A DNA stretch of 64,000 nt from Mesorhizobium sp. M4B.F.Ca.ET.058.02.1.1 (GTDB lineage Bacteria; Pseudomonadota; Alphaproteobacteria; Rhizobiales; Rhizobiaceae): positions 5,973,001-6,037,000 of the forward strand of contig NZ_CP034450.1 of the NCBI RefSeq assembly GCF_003952505.1, written 5' to 3'. The notes below the pieces were generated by a model. That model was not told the origin of the DNA, did not search any database, and saw only the letters and a program-made list of their open reading frames with translations. Below, piece after piece: positions 17,675 to 28,154 of the stretch (positions are counted from its first letter, which is position 1; each line of letters begins with the position of its first letter). Made by a program: the position numbers and the translations under genes.

Positions 17675-19555
17675 ATGTTCCGCTGGTTTGAAAACAAGCT
17701 CGATCCGTTCCCGGCCGCGGAGCCGGTCGAACCGCCCAAGACGCTGGTCGCCTTCTGCGTGCACTACACGCGCGGCGCCTGGCCCTACATCATCCTCGAC
17801 GCGCTCCTGGTGACGGCGATTGCCGTCGCCGAAGTGTGGATGTTCGGCTTTATGGGCCGCATCGTCGACTGGCTCTCGGGGCAAAATCGCGAGACCTTCC
17901 TGCAGACCGAGAGCTGGAAGCTCGCAGGCATGGCCTTCATCGTGTTGTTCGCGCTGCCGGGCACCGTGTGGTTCCACTCGCTTCTTAACCAGCAGACGCT
18001 GATGGGCAACTATCCCATGCGCATCCGCTGGCAGGTGCACCGCTACCTGCTGAAGCAGTCGATGACCTTCTATCAGGACGAGTTCGCCGGCCGCATCGCC
18101 ACCAAGCTGATGCAGACGGCGCTCGCCGTGCGCGAGTGCGTCATCAAGCTCATCGACGTGCTCAACTACGTCATCGTCTACTTCCTTGGCATGCTGTTCA
18201 TCGTCGGTTCGGCCGACTGGCGGCTGGCGACGCCGCTCGCTATCTGGCTGGTCGGCTATATCGGGCTGCTACGCTATTTCATCCCGCGGCTCGGCAAGGT
18301 CGGCGAGGAGCAGGCCAATGCGCGCTCGACCATGACCGGCCGCGTCGTCGACAGCTACACCAACATCCAGACGGTGAAGCTGTTTTCCCATGCGCGCCGC
18401 GAAGCGTCCTTCGCCAAGGAGGGCATGACGGGCTTTCTCGAGACGGTCTACCGGTCGATGCGGCTGGTGACGGTGCTCTACGGCCTGCTCTACATCCTCA
18501 ACGCGCTGCTCCTGTTCTCGGTCACCACGCTGTCGCTGTGGCTGTGGCTCGGCCAGGCGGTGACGATCGGTGCGGTCGCCGTGGTGATCGGCCTGGTGCT
18601 GCGCATGTGGGGCATGTCGCAATGGATCATGTGGGAGATGTCGGGCCTGTTCGAGAATATCGGTACGGTGCAGGACGGCATCGCGTCGATCTCGCTGCCG
18701 CGCCTGGTCGATGACAGGCCGGACGCCAAGGACATCGCCGTCAGCCAAGGCGAGATCCGCTTCGAGGACATCCGTTTCCACTATGGCAAGCAAAAGGGCG
18801 TCATCGAGAATCTGTCGCTGACCGTGAGGCCGGGCGAGAAGGTCGGCATCGTCGGCCGCTCGGGCGCCGGCAAGTCGACGCTGGTCAACTTGCTCCTGCG
18901 CTTCTACGACTTGGAAAGCGGCAGGATCCTCATCGACGGCCAGGAGATCGCTGCGGTGAGACAGGATTCGCTGCGCGCGCAGATCGGCATGGTGACGCAG
19001 GACACCTCGCTGCTGCACCGTTCGGTGCGCGAGAACATCCTCTACGGCCGGCCGGATGCCACCAATGAGATGCTGGTCGAGGCGGCGGAGCGGGCCGAGG
19101 CGATCGACTTCATCGGCGGGCTGATCGACGCCAGCGGACGCACGGGTTTCGACGCCCATGTCGGCGACCGCGGCGTCAAATTGTCCGGCGGCCAGCGGCA
19201 GCGCATCGCCATTGCCCGCGTCATGCTGAAGGACGCGCCGATCCTCATCCTCGACGAGGCGACGTCGGCGCTCGATTCCGAGGCCGAAGCCGCGATCCAG
19301 GAAAACCTCTACCGGCTGATGCAGGGCAAGACCGTCATCGCCATCGCGCACCGGCTGTCGACTATCGCTGCGATGGACAGGCTCGTCGTCATGGACAAGG
19401 GTCGCGTCATCGAGGAGGGTTCGCACGAGGATCTCGTCGCCAAGGGCGGGCTCTACGCGCAGCTCTGGCAACGCCAGTCGGGCGGTTTCCTGCTTGATGA
19501 GGCTCCGGCCGAGGCCGACAACGACGTTATTGCCAAGGGTGAAGCCGCGGAATGA
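17675..19555 (+). CDS. ABC exporter, fused membrane and ATPase domains (first of a pair)
   Basis: This 626-residue half-transporter starts at ATG 17675 (MFRWFENKLDPFP). Its N-terminal six-helix ABC transmembrane domain runs to about residue 330. The nucleotide-binding domain has Walker A GIVGRSGAGKSTLVN, the Q-loop region, signature LSGGQRQRIAIARV, Walker B PILILDEATSALD and the H-loop in AIAHRLST. It overlaps the next gene by 4 nt (ATGA), and that gene encodes a similar protein, so the two probably form a heterodimer. The class (MsbA/multidrug type) does not reveal the substrate. Confidence 0.9.
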   Translation: MFRWFENKLDPFPAAEPVEPPKTLVAFCVHYTRGAWPYIILDALLVTAIAVAEVWMFGFMGRIVDWLSGQNRETFLQTESWKLAGMAFIVLFALPGTVWFHSLLNQQTLMGNYPMRIRWQVHRYLLKQSMTFYQDEFAGRIATKLMQTALAVRECVIKLIDVLNYVIVYFLGMLFIVGSADWRLATPLAIWLVGYIGLLRYFIPRLGKVGEEQANARSTMTGRVVDSYTNIQTVKLFSHARREASFAKEGMTGFLETVYRSMRLVTVLYGLLYILNALLLFSVTTLSLWLWLGQAVTIGAVAVVIGLVLRMWGMSQWIMWEMSGLFENIGTVQDGIASISLPRLVDDRPDAKDIAVSQGEIRFEDIRFHYGKQKGVIENLSLTVRPGEKVGIVGRSGAGKSTLVNLLLRFYDLESGRILIDGQEIAAVRQDSLRAQIGMVTQDTSLLHRSVRENILYGRPDATNEMLVEAAERAEAIDFIGGLIDASGRTGFDAHVGDRGVKLSGGQRQRIAIARVMLKDAPILILDEATSALDSEAEAAIQENLYRLMQGKTVIAIAHRLSTIAAMDRLVVMDKGRVIEEGSHEDLVAKGGLYAQLWQRQSGGFLLDEAPAEADNDVIAKGEAAE

Positions 19556-21435
19556 TGCAAGCCGTCTATCGCTGGTTCGAGCACTGGGTCTATCCATTCC
19601 GCGAGCCTGCGTCTCTTCGGCCACCCGCGGGTGTCGGCGGCTTCCTCTGGCACTATGTCGGGCAGGCGAAGCTCGCCTTCTTCGCCATGCTGGTCATTGG
19701 CGGCATCGCGCCACTGGTCGAGGCCGGGCTGTTCTATTTCGTCGGACGGCTGGTCGACATCCTCGATCAGCTTCCCGGCGAGCGCAGCTGGCATGCGCTG
19801 TGGACCGCCGCCGGCCCTGAACTCCTGTTCATGGGCGCCGTGGTGCTTGTCATACGCACGGCCGTGGTCGGCCTGTCGGCACTGGTCGACGAGCAGACGA
19901 TCACGCCCGGCTTCTACAATCTGGTGCGCTGGCAGGCGCATCGCCATGTCTCGCGTCAGTCCTACGCCTTCTTCCAGAACGACTTCGCCGGCCGCATCGC
20001 CACTAAGGTCTGGCAGGCTGGCCAGGCGACCGGCGACCTGATGGAGAGCTTCATCGAGGTCATCTGGTTCATGATCGTCTATACGGTGACGACGCTGGCG
20101 CTGGTCGCCGGCCTCGATTTCAGGCTGGCAGTGCTTGTGGTGATCTGGATCGCCGCCTTCGGCTTTCTGGCCAAGCGCTATCTGCCGGCGATCCGCAGGC
20201 ACGCCGAGGCCACCGCCGAGGCCGGCTCGATGATCAACGGCCGAATCGTCGATTCCTACTCCAACGTGCAGACGCTGAAGCTGTTTTCGGCCGATGGCGA
20301 CGACCGCTACATCCGGAGCGGCTTCGACATCTATCTCGATGCGCTTCGTCCGTTCACGCGCCGGCTGACCGGCGTGCGCATGGCGCTGACGACGCTGTCG
20401 GGCGTCATGATCACCACCATCGCCAGCTTTGCCATCTATCTCTGGGTCGAAGGCTCGATCACCGTCGGCGCCGTCGCCTTCACGCTTTCGCTCGTCTTGC
20501 GGCTCAACATGCTACTGGGCCGGGTGATGATGCAGCTCAACGGCATCCTCAGGAATCTCGGTGTGCTGGAGAACTCCAAGGCGTTGATCTCGCAGCCGCT
20601 CGGCCTCATCGACGCGCCGGAGGCCAAGGAATTGATCGTGGCCGGCGGCCGCATCGATGTGAAGAACGTGACCTTCCACTACGGCAAGGGGGCCGGCGTG
20701 CTCGACGGCATCGACCTCGTCGTCAGGCCCGGCGAGAAGGTCGGGCTGGTTGGCCCATCGGGAGCAGGCAAGACGACGCTGGCCAACCTGATCCTGCGCC
20801 TCTACGACCTCGAGGGCGGCAAGATCCTGATCGACGGCCAGGACATCGCGCAGGTGACACAGAATTCGCTGCGCGCCAATATCGGCGTGGTCAGCCAGGA
20901 CACGGCCTTGTTCCATCGCTCGCTGCGCGACAACATCAAGCTCGGCATGCCGGACGCGACCGAGGCGCAAGTGATCGCGGCGGCGCGGAAGGCCGAGGCA
21001 CACGAGTTCATCACAGGCCTGCGCGACAATCGCGAGCGCACCGGCTACGAAGCCTATGTCGGCGAACGCGGCGTGAAGCTGTCAGGCGGCCAGCGCCAGC
21101 GTGTGGCAATCGCTCGCGTCTTCCTCAAGGATGCGCCGATCCTGATCCTGGACGAAGCGACGTCGGCGCTCGATTCCGACATCGAGGCGGCGATCCAGGA
21201 AAACCTGGCGCGGCTGATGGAAGACAAGACCGTGATAGCCATCGCGCACCGCCTGTCAACGATCGCCGCGCTCGATCGGCTGGTCGTGCTCGACGGCGGG
21301 CGCATCGTCGAACAGGGCACCCATGACGAGCTGGTGGCGCTGGACGGGCTTTACGCGCGGCTCTGGAAGCGGCAGTCCGGCGGTTTCCTGTTCAATGAGG
21401 AAAGCGTGCTGGAAGAGACGCGGCCGGCGGAGTAG
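19552..21435 (+). CDS. ABC exporter, fused membrane and ATPase domains (second of a pair)
   Basis: This 627-residue half-transporter is similar throughout to the previous one (both share FYQ/FFQNDFAGRIATK, VDSYSNVQTLKLFS and the same NBD layout). Walker A is GLVGPSGAGKTTLANL, the signature LSGGQRQRVAIARV, Walker B PILILDEATSALD, with an intact H-loop. Both ATP sites look catalytically complete, unlike many heterodimeric exporters with one degenerate site. Overlap with the first gene implies coupled translation. The substrate is unknown. Confidence 0.9.
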   Translation: MMQAVYRWFEHWVYPFREPASLRPPAGVGGFLWHYVGQAKLAFFAMLVIGGIAPLVEAGLFYFVGRLVDILDQLPGERSWHALWTAAGPELLFMGAVVLVIRTAVVGLSALVDEQTITPGFYNLVRWQAHRHVSRQSYAFFQNDFAGRIATKVWQAGQATGDLMESFIEVIWFMIVYTVTTLALVAGLDFRLAVLVVIWIAAFGFLAKRYLPAIRRHAEATAEAGSMINGRIVDSYSNVQTLKLFSADGDDRYIRSGFDIYLDALRPFTRRLTGVRMALTTLSGVMITTIASFAIYLWVEGSITVGAVAFTLSLVLRLNMLLGRVMMQLNGILRNLGVLENSKALISQPLGLIDAPEAKELIVAGGRIDVKNVTFHYGKGAGVLDGIDLVVRPGEKVGLVGPSGAGKTTLANLILRLYDLEGGKILIDGQDIAQVTQNSLRANIGVVSQDTALFHRSLRDNIKLGMPDATEAQVIAAARKAEAHEFITGLRDNRERTGYEAYVGERGVKLSGGQRQRVAIARVFLKDAPILILDEATSALDSDIEAAIQENLARLMEDKTVIAIAHRLSTIAALDRLVVLDGGRIVEQGTHDELVALDGLYARLWKRQSGGFLFNEESVLEETRPAE

Positions 21436-21443
21436 GAAGAGGA

Positions 21444-21758
21444 ATGTCGGTTCGCATGCCTTCGTATTTTGGACGAGCGGGCGCGCAGGACAACGCGCTC
21501 GACCTGCTCGGCCACGAAATCCTCGCCGAGAAGGCGGCGGCGCTCGGCCGCGCCGGCCAGCGCGTCGAGCAGACGCTGGCGAGACTGCGCGAGGATGGCG
21601 GCGATGAGGAAAGGCGGCCCCGGCTCCTCAAGGATGCCGCCGAGGCCGTCCATGCCTACTTCATCCAGCGCGAGCTCTGCGGCCTGCGCAAGCACGATGC
21701 GGTCATCCGCGAATACAATATCCCGAGAGCGGTTCTGGTCAGGCTCGGCGCGAAATAG
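21444..21758 (+). CDS. DUF6665 family protein
   Basis: This 104-residue, mostly helical soluble protein begins MSVRMPSYFGRAGAQDNALD and has the conserved end AVHAYFIQRELCGLRKHDAVIREYNIPRAV seen in DUF6665 proteins of Hyphomicrobiales. Its function is unknown. It lies 8 nt after the second ABC exporter gene and so is probably in the same operon. Confidence 0.75.
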   Translation: MSVRMPSYFGRAGAQDNALDLLGHEILAEKAAALGRAGQRVEQTLARLREDGGDEERRPRLLKDAAEAVHAYFIQRELCGLRKHDAVIREYNIPRAVLVRLGAK

Positions 21759-21799
21759 GCGCTGCCTTCGGGACTCTTGCCGAACAGGAGGTTCGGGAT

Positions 21800-22207
21800 C
21801 TACTCCAGCCACTCGGTGACGAAGCTGCCGTTCTCGTGGATATCGATGGTCTCCAGCGGGCCGGGACCGAGATTGGTGAATTTGTGCGGCGTGTTGGGCG
21901 GCACGATCAGGATCTGGCCCGCGAATGCCTCGATCTCCCGGTCGCCGACCGTGAACAGGCCGCTGCCCTGGCGGACAATGAATATCTCGCTGTACGGGTG
22001 CCGGTGCAGGCGCGGGCCGCCACCGGTGCCGGGCAGAAAGTTGAAGATCAGGCAGGAGTTGGAACCCCAGGCGCCGCACTCGAGTTCGCCTTGCCAACGG
22101 TCGGGCATCCTGGCCCATTTGTCGCGGTCGATGACATGCGCCATGACGGCAGGATAGACCGAGCCGGCGCCTGCTGTCGAGGCAAAGGCGCGGCACCGGT
22201 TTGCCAT
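21800..22207 (-). CDS. Cupin domain protein
   Basis: This 135-residue protein has the two cupin motifs: GGGPRLHRHPYSEIFIVRQG and GQILIVPPNTPHKFTNLG, with the metal-binding His-x-His, Glu and His residues present. A single-domain cupin of this type may be a small isomerase, dioxygenase or sugar-binding regulator; sequence alone does not say. The start at 22207 has a GGGGGG run upstream. It converges on the DUF6665 gene and diverges from petA. Confidence 0.82.
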   Translation of the reverse strand: MANRCRAFASTAGAGSVYPAVMAHVIDRDKWARMPDRWQGELECGAWGSNSCLIFNFLPGTGGGPRLHRHPYSEIFIVRQGSGLFTVGDREIEAFAGQILIVPPNTPHKFTNLGPGPLETIDIHENGSFVTEWLE

Positions 22208-22457
22208 TGTTTTTCCCCCCGTTTCCGGCCAGTTGGCGATCCTTCGGCGCGGTGCCACCCGGCGCCGGATTTAGCCCCCGCGACAATCTGACCTTGTGCC
22301 TTCACCCGACTGGACAAAAACTGGCTTCACGCATAAACCGAACTCCAAATGCCGGAGGAATTCGCTAGCCTGTTCGCCATGCGCTGTCGGGCCGGCGCGA
22401 TTGAGCGGGGACAAGGCTCGGCCGCCGGCACGGAAGAGGCGAAAGGATCAGGCACCC

Positions 22458-23018
22458 GTGAGCGCAACCGATACCCACGATCCCAACCGTCGTGATTTCC
22501 TCTATGTCGCCACCGGCATGGCCGCGGTGGTCGGCGCGGGGGCTGTCGCATGGCCGTTCATCGATCAGATGCGCCCCGACGCCTCGACACTGGCGCTGGC
22601 CTCGGTCGAAGTGGACGTCTCCTCGCTGACGCCGGGCTCGTCGCTGGTCGTCAAGTGGCGCGGCAAGCCGGTCGTGGTGCGCAACCGCACCGAAAAGGAG
22701 ATGAAGGACGGGGAGGCCGTCGATCTCGCCGACCTGAAGGACCCGATCGCCCGTAACGCCAATTTGCCGGCCGACGCTCCGGCGACCGACGCCAACCGCA
22801 CGACGCCCGGCAAGGAAGCCTGGATGGTCATGGTCCAGGTCTGCACCCATCTCGGCTGCATCCCGCTCGGCCAGGAAGGCGATTTCGGCGGCTGGTTCTG
22901 CCCGTGCCACGGCTCGGTGTACGACACCGCCGGCCGCATCCGCAAAGGCCCGGCGCCCGAGAATATGGCGGTGCCGGTATTCAAGTTCATTTCCGATACC
23001 AAGATCCTTATCGGTTGA
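22458..23018 (+). CDS. petA: Ubiquinol-cytochrome c reductase, Rieske iron-sulfur subunit
   Basis: This subunit transfers electrons from ubiquinol to cytochrome c1 in the inner membrane. The 186-residue protein starts at GTG 22458, carries a twin-arginine-type anchor signal [24 protein letters not shown], and has the cluster motifs CTHLGC and CPCHGS with both Cys-His pairs and the disulfide cysteines. The insert typical of alphaproteobacterial Rieske proteins ([20 protein letters not shown]) is present. It is the first gene of petABC. Confidence 0.95.
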   Translation: MSATDTHDPNRRDFLYVATGMAAVVGAGAVAWPFIDQMRPDASTLALASVEVDVSSLTPGSSLVVKWRGKPVVVRNRTEKEMKDGEAVDLADLKDPIARNANLPADAPATDANRTTPGKEAWMVMVQVCTHLGCIPLGQEGDFGGWFCPCHGSVYDTAGRIRKGPAPENMAVPVFKFISDTKILIG

Positions 23019-23034
23019 GGCAGGGGATATTTCG

Positions 23035-24339
23035 ATGAGCGAGGGACACTCGACCTATACGCCCAAGACCGGTATCGGACGCTGGTTCGACGCCCGCATG
23101 CCGCTGCCCAGGCTGGTCTATGACAGCTTCGTCGCCTATCCGGTGCCGCGCAACCTCAACTACATGTGGACCTTCGGCGGCATCCTGTCGATCATGCTAG
23201 CGTCGCAGATCCTGACCGGCATCGTTCTGGCGATGCACTACACGTCCGACACCACTCTCGCCTTCGATTCGGTCGAGAAGATCATGCGCGACGTGAATTC
23301 GGGCTGGCTGCTGCGCTATCTCCATTCCAACGGTGCCTCGTTCTTCTTCGTCGCCGTCTACATCCACATCTTCCGCGGCCTCTATTACGGTTCCTACAAG
23401 GCGCCGCGCGAGCTGCTGTGGATCCTCGGCTGCATCATCTACCTGTTGATGATGGCCACCGGCTTCATGGGCTACGTGCTGCCGTGGGGGCAGATGAGCT
23501 TCTGGGGCGCCACCGTCATCACCGGCTTCTTCAGCGCCATTCCGCTGGTTGGAAACTGGATCCAGGAGCTGCTGCTCGGCGGCTTTGCCGTCGACAACCC
23601 GACGCTGAACCGCTTCTTCGCGCTGCACTACCTTTTGCCGTTCATGATTGCCGGCGTCGTCGTGCTGCATATCTGGGCACTGCATGTCGTCGGGCAATCG
23701 AACCCGACCGGCATCGAGGTCAAGTCGAAGACCGACACGGTCGCCTTCACGCCCTACGCGACCATCAAGGACGCGTTCGGCATGATCGTGTTCCTGTTCG
23801 TCTTCGCCTATTTCGTCTTCTACCTGCCGAATTTCCTCGGCCACCCGGACAACTACACGGTGGCCAACCCGCTGAAGACGCCGGCCCACATCGTTCCGGA
23901 ATGGTACTTCCTGCCGTTCTACGCGATCCTGCGCGCCATCACCTTCAATATCGGGCCGATCAACTCCAAGCTCGGCGGCGTGCTGTGCATGTTCGGCGCC
24001 ATCGCCATGCTGTTCCTGGTGCCTTGGCTCGACACCTCCAAGGTGCGCTCGGCGGTCTACCGACCCTGGTACAAGCTGTTCTTCTGGCTGTTCGTGGCCG
24101 ACGCCATCCTGCTCGGCTGGCTGGGTTCGCAGCCGGCGGAAGGCAGCTACGTCTTCATGGCGCAGATGGCAACGCTGTTCTACTTCGCCTTCTTCCTGGT
24201 TGCGCTGCCGGTGCTCGGCCTGATCGAGACGCCGCGGCGTCTGCCGAACTCGATCACCGAGGCGGTGCTGGAGAAGAACAAGGGTGCCGGCGCCGGCCAT
24301 CCGGCTGGCGCGAACGCCGCGCCGGAAACCAAGGGCTGA
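23035..24339 (+). CDS. petB: Cytochrome b of the bc1 complex
   Basis: The 434-residue polytopic protein carries both b haems and the Qo/Qi quinone sites. Visible marks are [20 protein letters not shown], the PRELLWILG region, [19 protein letters not shown], and the Qo-site motif [15 protein letters not shown]. The paired haem-ligand His residues lie in HYTSDT/YIHIFRG and [15 protein letters not shown]. There are eight hydrophobic segments and an Ala/Gly/Pro-rich C-terminal tail. It sits 16 nt after petA and 20 nt before petC. Confidence 0.96.
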   Translation: MSEGHSTYTPKTGIGRWFDARMPLPRLVYDSFVAYPVPRNLNYMWTFGGILSIMLASQILTGIVLAMHYTSDTTLAFDSVEKIMRDVNSGWLLRYLHSNGASFFFVAVYIHIFRGLYYGSYKAPRELLWILGCIIYLLMMATGFMGYVLPWGQMSFWGATVITGFFSAIPLVGNWIQELLLGGFAVDNPTLNRFFALHYLLPFMIAGVVVLHIWALHVVGQSNPTGIEVKSKTDTVAFTPYATIKDAFGMIVFLFVFAYFVFYLPNFLGHPDNYTVANPLKTPAHIVPEWYFLPFYAILRAITFNIGPINSKLGGVLCMFGAIAMLFLVPWLDTSKVRSAVYRPWYKLFFWLFVADAILLGWLGSQPAEGSYVFMAQMATLFYFAFFLVALPVLGLIETPRRLPNSITEAVLEKNKGAGAGHPAGANAAPETKG

Positions 24340-24359
24340 GAATCTAAGGGGATTTGGGT

Positions 24360-25214
24360 ATGAAAAAGATTCTCACCTCGCTGGCTCTGCTTGGCTTGCT
24401 GGCCGCGGGCACCGCGGCCATCGCCGAGGAGGAACACAACGCGGCCGCACCGACACATTTCCCGATCGACGAACCGAAGGAAATGAGCTGGAGCTTCGCC
24501 GGACCATTCGGCACCTATGACAAGGCCCAGCTGCAGCGTGGCCTGAAGGTCTACAAGGAAGTCTGCTCGGCCTGCCATTCGATGAACCTGGTGGCCTTCC
24601 GCACGCTGGAAGGGCTCGGCTATTCGGACGCGCAGGTGAAAACGCTGGCCGCCGAATACACGATCCATGACGGTCCCAACGATGCCGGCGACATGTTCGA
24701 CCGCCCTGGCAAGCCGTCCGATCACTTCCCGGCGCCGTTCGCGAACGAGCAGGCGGCCGCTTCGGCCAATGGCGGCGCCGCTCCGCCCGACATGTCGCTG
24801 CTGGCCAAGGCACGCGGCGTCGAGCGAGGCTTCCGGCGCTTCGTCTTCGATATTTTCACCCAGTACGCCCAGGGCGGCCCGGACTACATCCATTCGTTGC
24901 TCACCGGCTATGACCAGACGCCGCCGGCCGGCATGGTGATTCCAGAGGGTACGCACTACAACCCGTACTTCCTGTCCGGCGTGTCGCTGAAGATGCCGAA
25001 GCCGCTCTCCGACGGCCAAGTGACCTATGACGACGGCTCGCCGCAGACGGTGGACCAGTATTCGCGCGACGTCTCGGCCTTCCTGATGTGGGCGGCCGAG
25101 CCGCACCTGGAGGACCGCAAGAAGACCGGCTTCCGCGTGCTGGTGTTCCTGGCGTTGTTCGGCGCCCTGGTCTACATGACCAAGCGCAAGGTATGGGCCG
25201 ACGTGGCGCACTGA
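24360..25214 (+). CDS. petC: Cytochrome c1 of the bc1 complex
   Basis: The protein has 284 residues from ATG 24360 (a TTG two codons upstream is unlikely). A signal peptide (LTSLALLGLLAAGTAAIA) is followed by a periplasmic domain with the haem c motif CSACH, the distal methionine region (NPYFLSGVSLKMPKPL), and a C-terminal membrane anchor VLVFLALFGALVYM ending TKRKVWADV. It completes petABC and is followed by a strong terminator. Confidence 0.95.
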   Translation: MKKILTSLALLGLLAAGTAAIAEEEHNAAAPTHFPIDEPKEMSWSFAGPFGTYDKAQLQRGLKVYKEVCSACHSMNLVAFRTLEGLGYSDAQVKTLAAEYTIHDGPNDAGDMFDRPGKPSDHFPAPFANEQAAASANGGAAPPDMSLLAKARGVERGFRRFVFDIFTQYAQGGPDYIHSLLTGYDQTPPAGMVIPEGTHYNPYFLSGVSLKMPKPLSDGQVTYDDGSPQTVDQYSRDVSAFLMWAAEPHLEDRKKTGFRVLVFLALFGALVYMTKRKVWADVAH

Positions 25215-25239
25215 GCCGGGACTTGCCGGAAAAATGCGA

Positions 25240-25266
25240 GGGCGCCGGACGGCGCCCTTTTCTTTT
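25240..25266 (+). terminator. Rho-independent terminator of petABC
   Basis: GGGCGCC (25240-25246) pairs with GGCGCCC (25251-25257), with a GGAC loop and a TTTTCTTTTT tract. It lies 26 nt past the petC stop. Confidence 0.9.
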
Positions 25267-25310
25267 TCGGCTCTAGCCGGCAAAACTCTACGGCAACGGA
25301 TCAACCGCCC

Positions 25311-25960
<650 letters not shown>

Positions 25961-25963
<3 letters not shown>

Positions 25964-26431
25964 CTCCACCTTCACCAGCACCGCGCTGTCGAATTCGATG
26001 ACCTTGTCGCCTGTCGAATCGAAGGCTTCGCAGCGCAGCGTGAGCAGGTTCCAGCCGGGACGCGCGGCAAGCGGGCGGTGGGCAAGCGCGGTGCGCGAGA
26101 AGGTGACGGTCTCGCCGGCATAGACCGGTTTCAACCATTTCAGGTTCCGGAAGCCGGGCGAGGGGCCGAATTCGGGTTGTGGGCCCGGGCCTGTCCAGCG
26201 CACGCCCTCGGTCTCCATGCGCTTTTCGAGATTGTATTTCATCCAGGTGGCCGCGGTGTGCCAGCCCGAGGCGCATAAGCCGCCGAGCACGCTGTTCTTC
26301 GCGGCCTCCTCATCGACGTGGAAGACCTGCGGGTCGTATTTGCGGGCGAAGGCCTTGATCTCGTCCGGACCGAATTTGTGCGCGCCGAGCGTGACGGTCT
26401 GGCCGATCAGGAAGAACTCGTCCAAAGTCAT
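25961..26431 (-). CDS. MaoC-type (hotdog) dehydratase (second of a pair)
   Basis: The 156-residue protein has a single hotdog domain with the hydratase-type motif FARKYDPQVFHVDEEAAKNS and GLCASGWHTAATWMKY, close to the MaoC/R-specific enoyl-CoA hydratase active site Asp-x4-His. Its start overlaps the upstream MaoC gene by 4 nt, so the pair is co-translated and may form a heterodimer. The physiological substrate cannot be read from sequence. Confidence 0.85.
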
Positions 26432-26898
26432 GACGGGTCCTTTGCGGCATCACGCGCGAGGAACATGCCGGTGTTCTCGAGCTCGAAGACGCTTTCGCCG
26501 CGTTGGTTGAACAGTTCGCTGCGCATGGAGACGAGGCCGAGCTGAGGCCGCGACTTGGACTGGCGCTTGGCGAGCACGGTGACCGTGCCGCAAAGCGTGT
26601 CGCCGGCCAGGACCGGTTTCTTCCATTTGACGTGGTCGATGCCGGGCGAGCCTTGCGAGGTCGAGTCCAGCAAGAAGGCGTCGCACAGCATGCGCATGAA
26701 CATCGCGCAGGTGTGCCAACCCGAAGCCGACAAGCCGCCGAGGATGCTGGCCTTGCCGGCCGCCTCGTCGAGGTGCATCGGCTGGGCATCGAACTCGCTG
26801 GCGAATTCGATGATCTCCGCAGCGCTTACATTTTTCGTGCCGAGGTCGTGCGAGGCGCCCTCGACGAAATCCTCATAGGCCCAGGTCTTTCCGGTCAT
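26428..26898 (-). CDS. MaoC-type (hotdog) dehydratase (first of a pair)
   Basis: The protein has 156 residues from ATG 26898 (MTGKTWAYEDFVEGASHDLG). It shows FASEFDAQPMHLDEAAGKAS and GLSASGWHTCAMFMRML, the same catalytic pattern as its downstream neighbour. The two are paralogous along their length and share a 4-nt overlap. Pairs of this kind are common in Hyphomicrobiales, with roles in acyl-CoA or dicarboxylate-CoA metabolism by analogy. Confidence 0.86.
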   Translation of the reverse strand: MTGKTWAYEDFVEGASHDLGTKNVSAAEIIEFASEFDAQPMHLDEAAGKASILGGLSASGWHTCAMFMRMLCDAFLLDSTSQGSPGIDHVKWKKPVLAGDTLCGTVTVLAKRQSKSRPQLGLVSMRSELFNQRGESVFELENTGMFLARDAAKDPS

Positions 26899-27013
26899 GG
26901 TCCATTTCCGATTAGGCGAACGCGCGATCCCGAGGATCGGGCATCCCGGATGCCGGCCAACAGGCATTTGGTCAAGTCATTTCTGGTGAGCCAGCCGGAG
27001 GGCGGCGCCGCCG

Positions 27014-27988
27014 TCAGAGCCAGCCGCGGCGGCGGAAATACCAGAAGGGCAGGATCGCCGAGATCACCATCATGGCGATGGCGAAGGGGTAGCCGAACTC
27101 CCATTTCAGTTCGGGGATTACATTGAAATTCATGCCGTAAATCGAGGCGACCAGCGTCGGCGGCAGGAAGATGACGGCGGCGACCGAGAAGATCTTGATG
27201 ATGGCGTTCTGCTCGATCGAGATCATGCCAAGGGTGGCGTCGAGCAGGAACGAAATCTTCTGCGACAGGAAGGTGGCGTGGTCGGCGAGCGACAGCACGT
27301 CGCGCGACAGGGTCTTGACGCGGGCGCGGATGTCCTTGCTCATCTTGGTCTGGGTCGCGACGTGGGCGAGGAAGCCGGCCAGGCGCTGCAGCGAGATCAG
27401 GCTGTCGCGGATCGAGGAGGCGATGTCCTCCTTGCGGCCGATGGCCTTGAGCAACTCCTGGAAGTCGCGGTTGCGCTTGGAGACCTTGGTCGACCTGGCC
27501 TCGAAGATATCGCGCGAGATCGCTTCCACGTCGCGGCCGGCGCGCTCCAGAATGTCGGCGAGGCGGTCGACGATCGCTTCCAGTAGGCCGATCAGGATGG
27601 TGTCGCCGCTGGTGCAGCCGGTCGCCACCTTCTCGGCGCGCAGCGGAAACGTCTTGAAGGCCTTCGGTTCGTGATAGCGCACGGTGACCAGACGGCTGCC
27701 GGCCAGCGCGAAGGTTACCGGCGACATCAACGGGTCGTCGGCCTCGGTCTGGGCCGGCAGCGTCGCGGTCATGAAATAGGCGCCGTCCTCGATGTAGAGG
27801 CGACTGGAGATTTCGATCTCCTCCATCTCCTCGCGCGTCGGGATGGCGACGCCGAGCCAGCTCTCGATGGCGGTTTCCTCGTCCTTGGTCGGATTGAAAA
27901 GATCGGCCCAGACAACCTTGTCGCCATTTGCCACAAGGTCATCAACCAGACGCAGCCGATCATTGTCCACGACGAATGCCTTGATCAT
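27014..27988 (-). CDS. corA: CorA-family magnesium/divalent cation transporter
   Basis: The 324-residue protein has a large cytoplasmic helical domain and two C-terminal membrane helices. The first is followed by the selectivity motif YGMNF, and the second (FAIAMMVISAILPFWYF) by a short basic end RRRGWL. The GMN signature and the CorA fold length are intact. It is monocistronic, leftward. Family transport of Mg2+, Co2+ or Ni2+ is inferred. Confidence 0.93.
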   Translation of the reverse strand: MIKAFVVDNDRLRLVDDLVANGDKVVWADLFNPTKDEETAIESWLGVAIPTREEMEEIEISSRLYIEDGAYFMTATLPAQTEADDPLMSPVTFALAGSRLVTVRYHEPKAFKTFPLRAEKVATGCTSGDTILIGLLEAIVDRLADILERAGRDVEAISRDIFEARSTKVSKRNRDFQELLKAIGRKEDIASSIRDSLISLQRLAGFLAHVATQTKMSKDIRARVKTLSRDVLSLADHATFLSQKISFLLDATLGMISIEQNAIIKIFSVAAVIFLPPTLVASIYGMNFNVIPELKWEFGYPFAIAMMVISAILPFWYFRRRGWL

Positions 27989-28154
27989 CGCCGGATCTCC
28001 CTTGCTGGATCGAAGAGATTTTCGTTCGAAGCGTCGTCAGGACTGCATGGGCTTCGAGGAGCCCGCGAGCACCAGCCGATTAGACCTGCGGCATGATGAG
28101 GTCAAGACAGGCGACGGGAGGGCGCAATCTGCCGGACGCGCGCCGCCGCGAGCA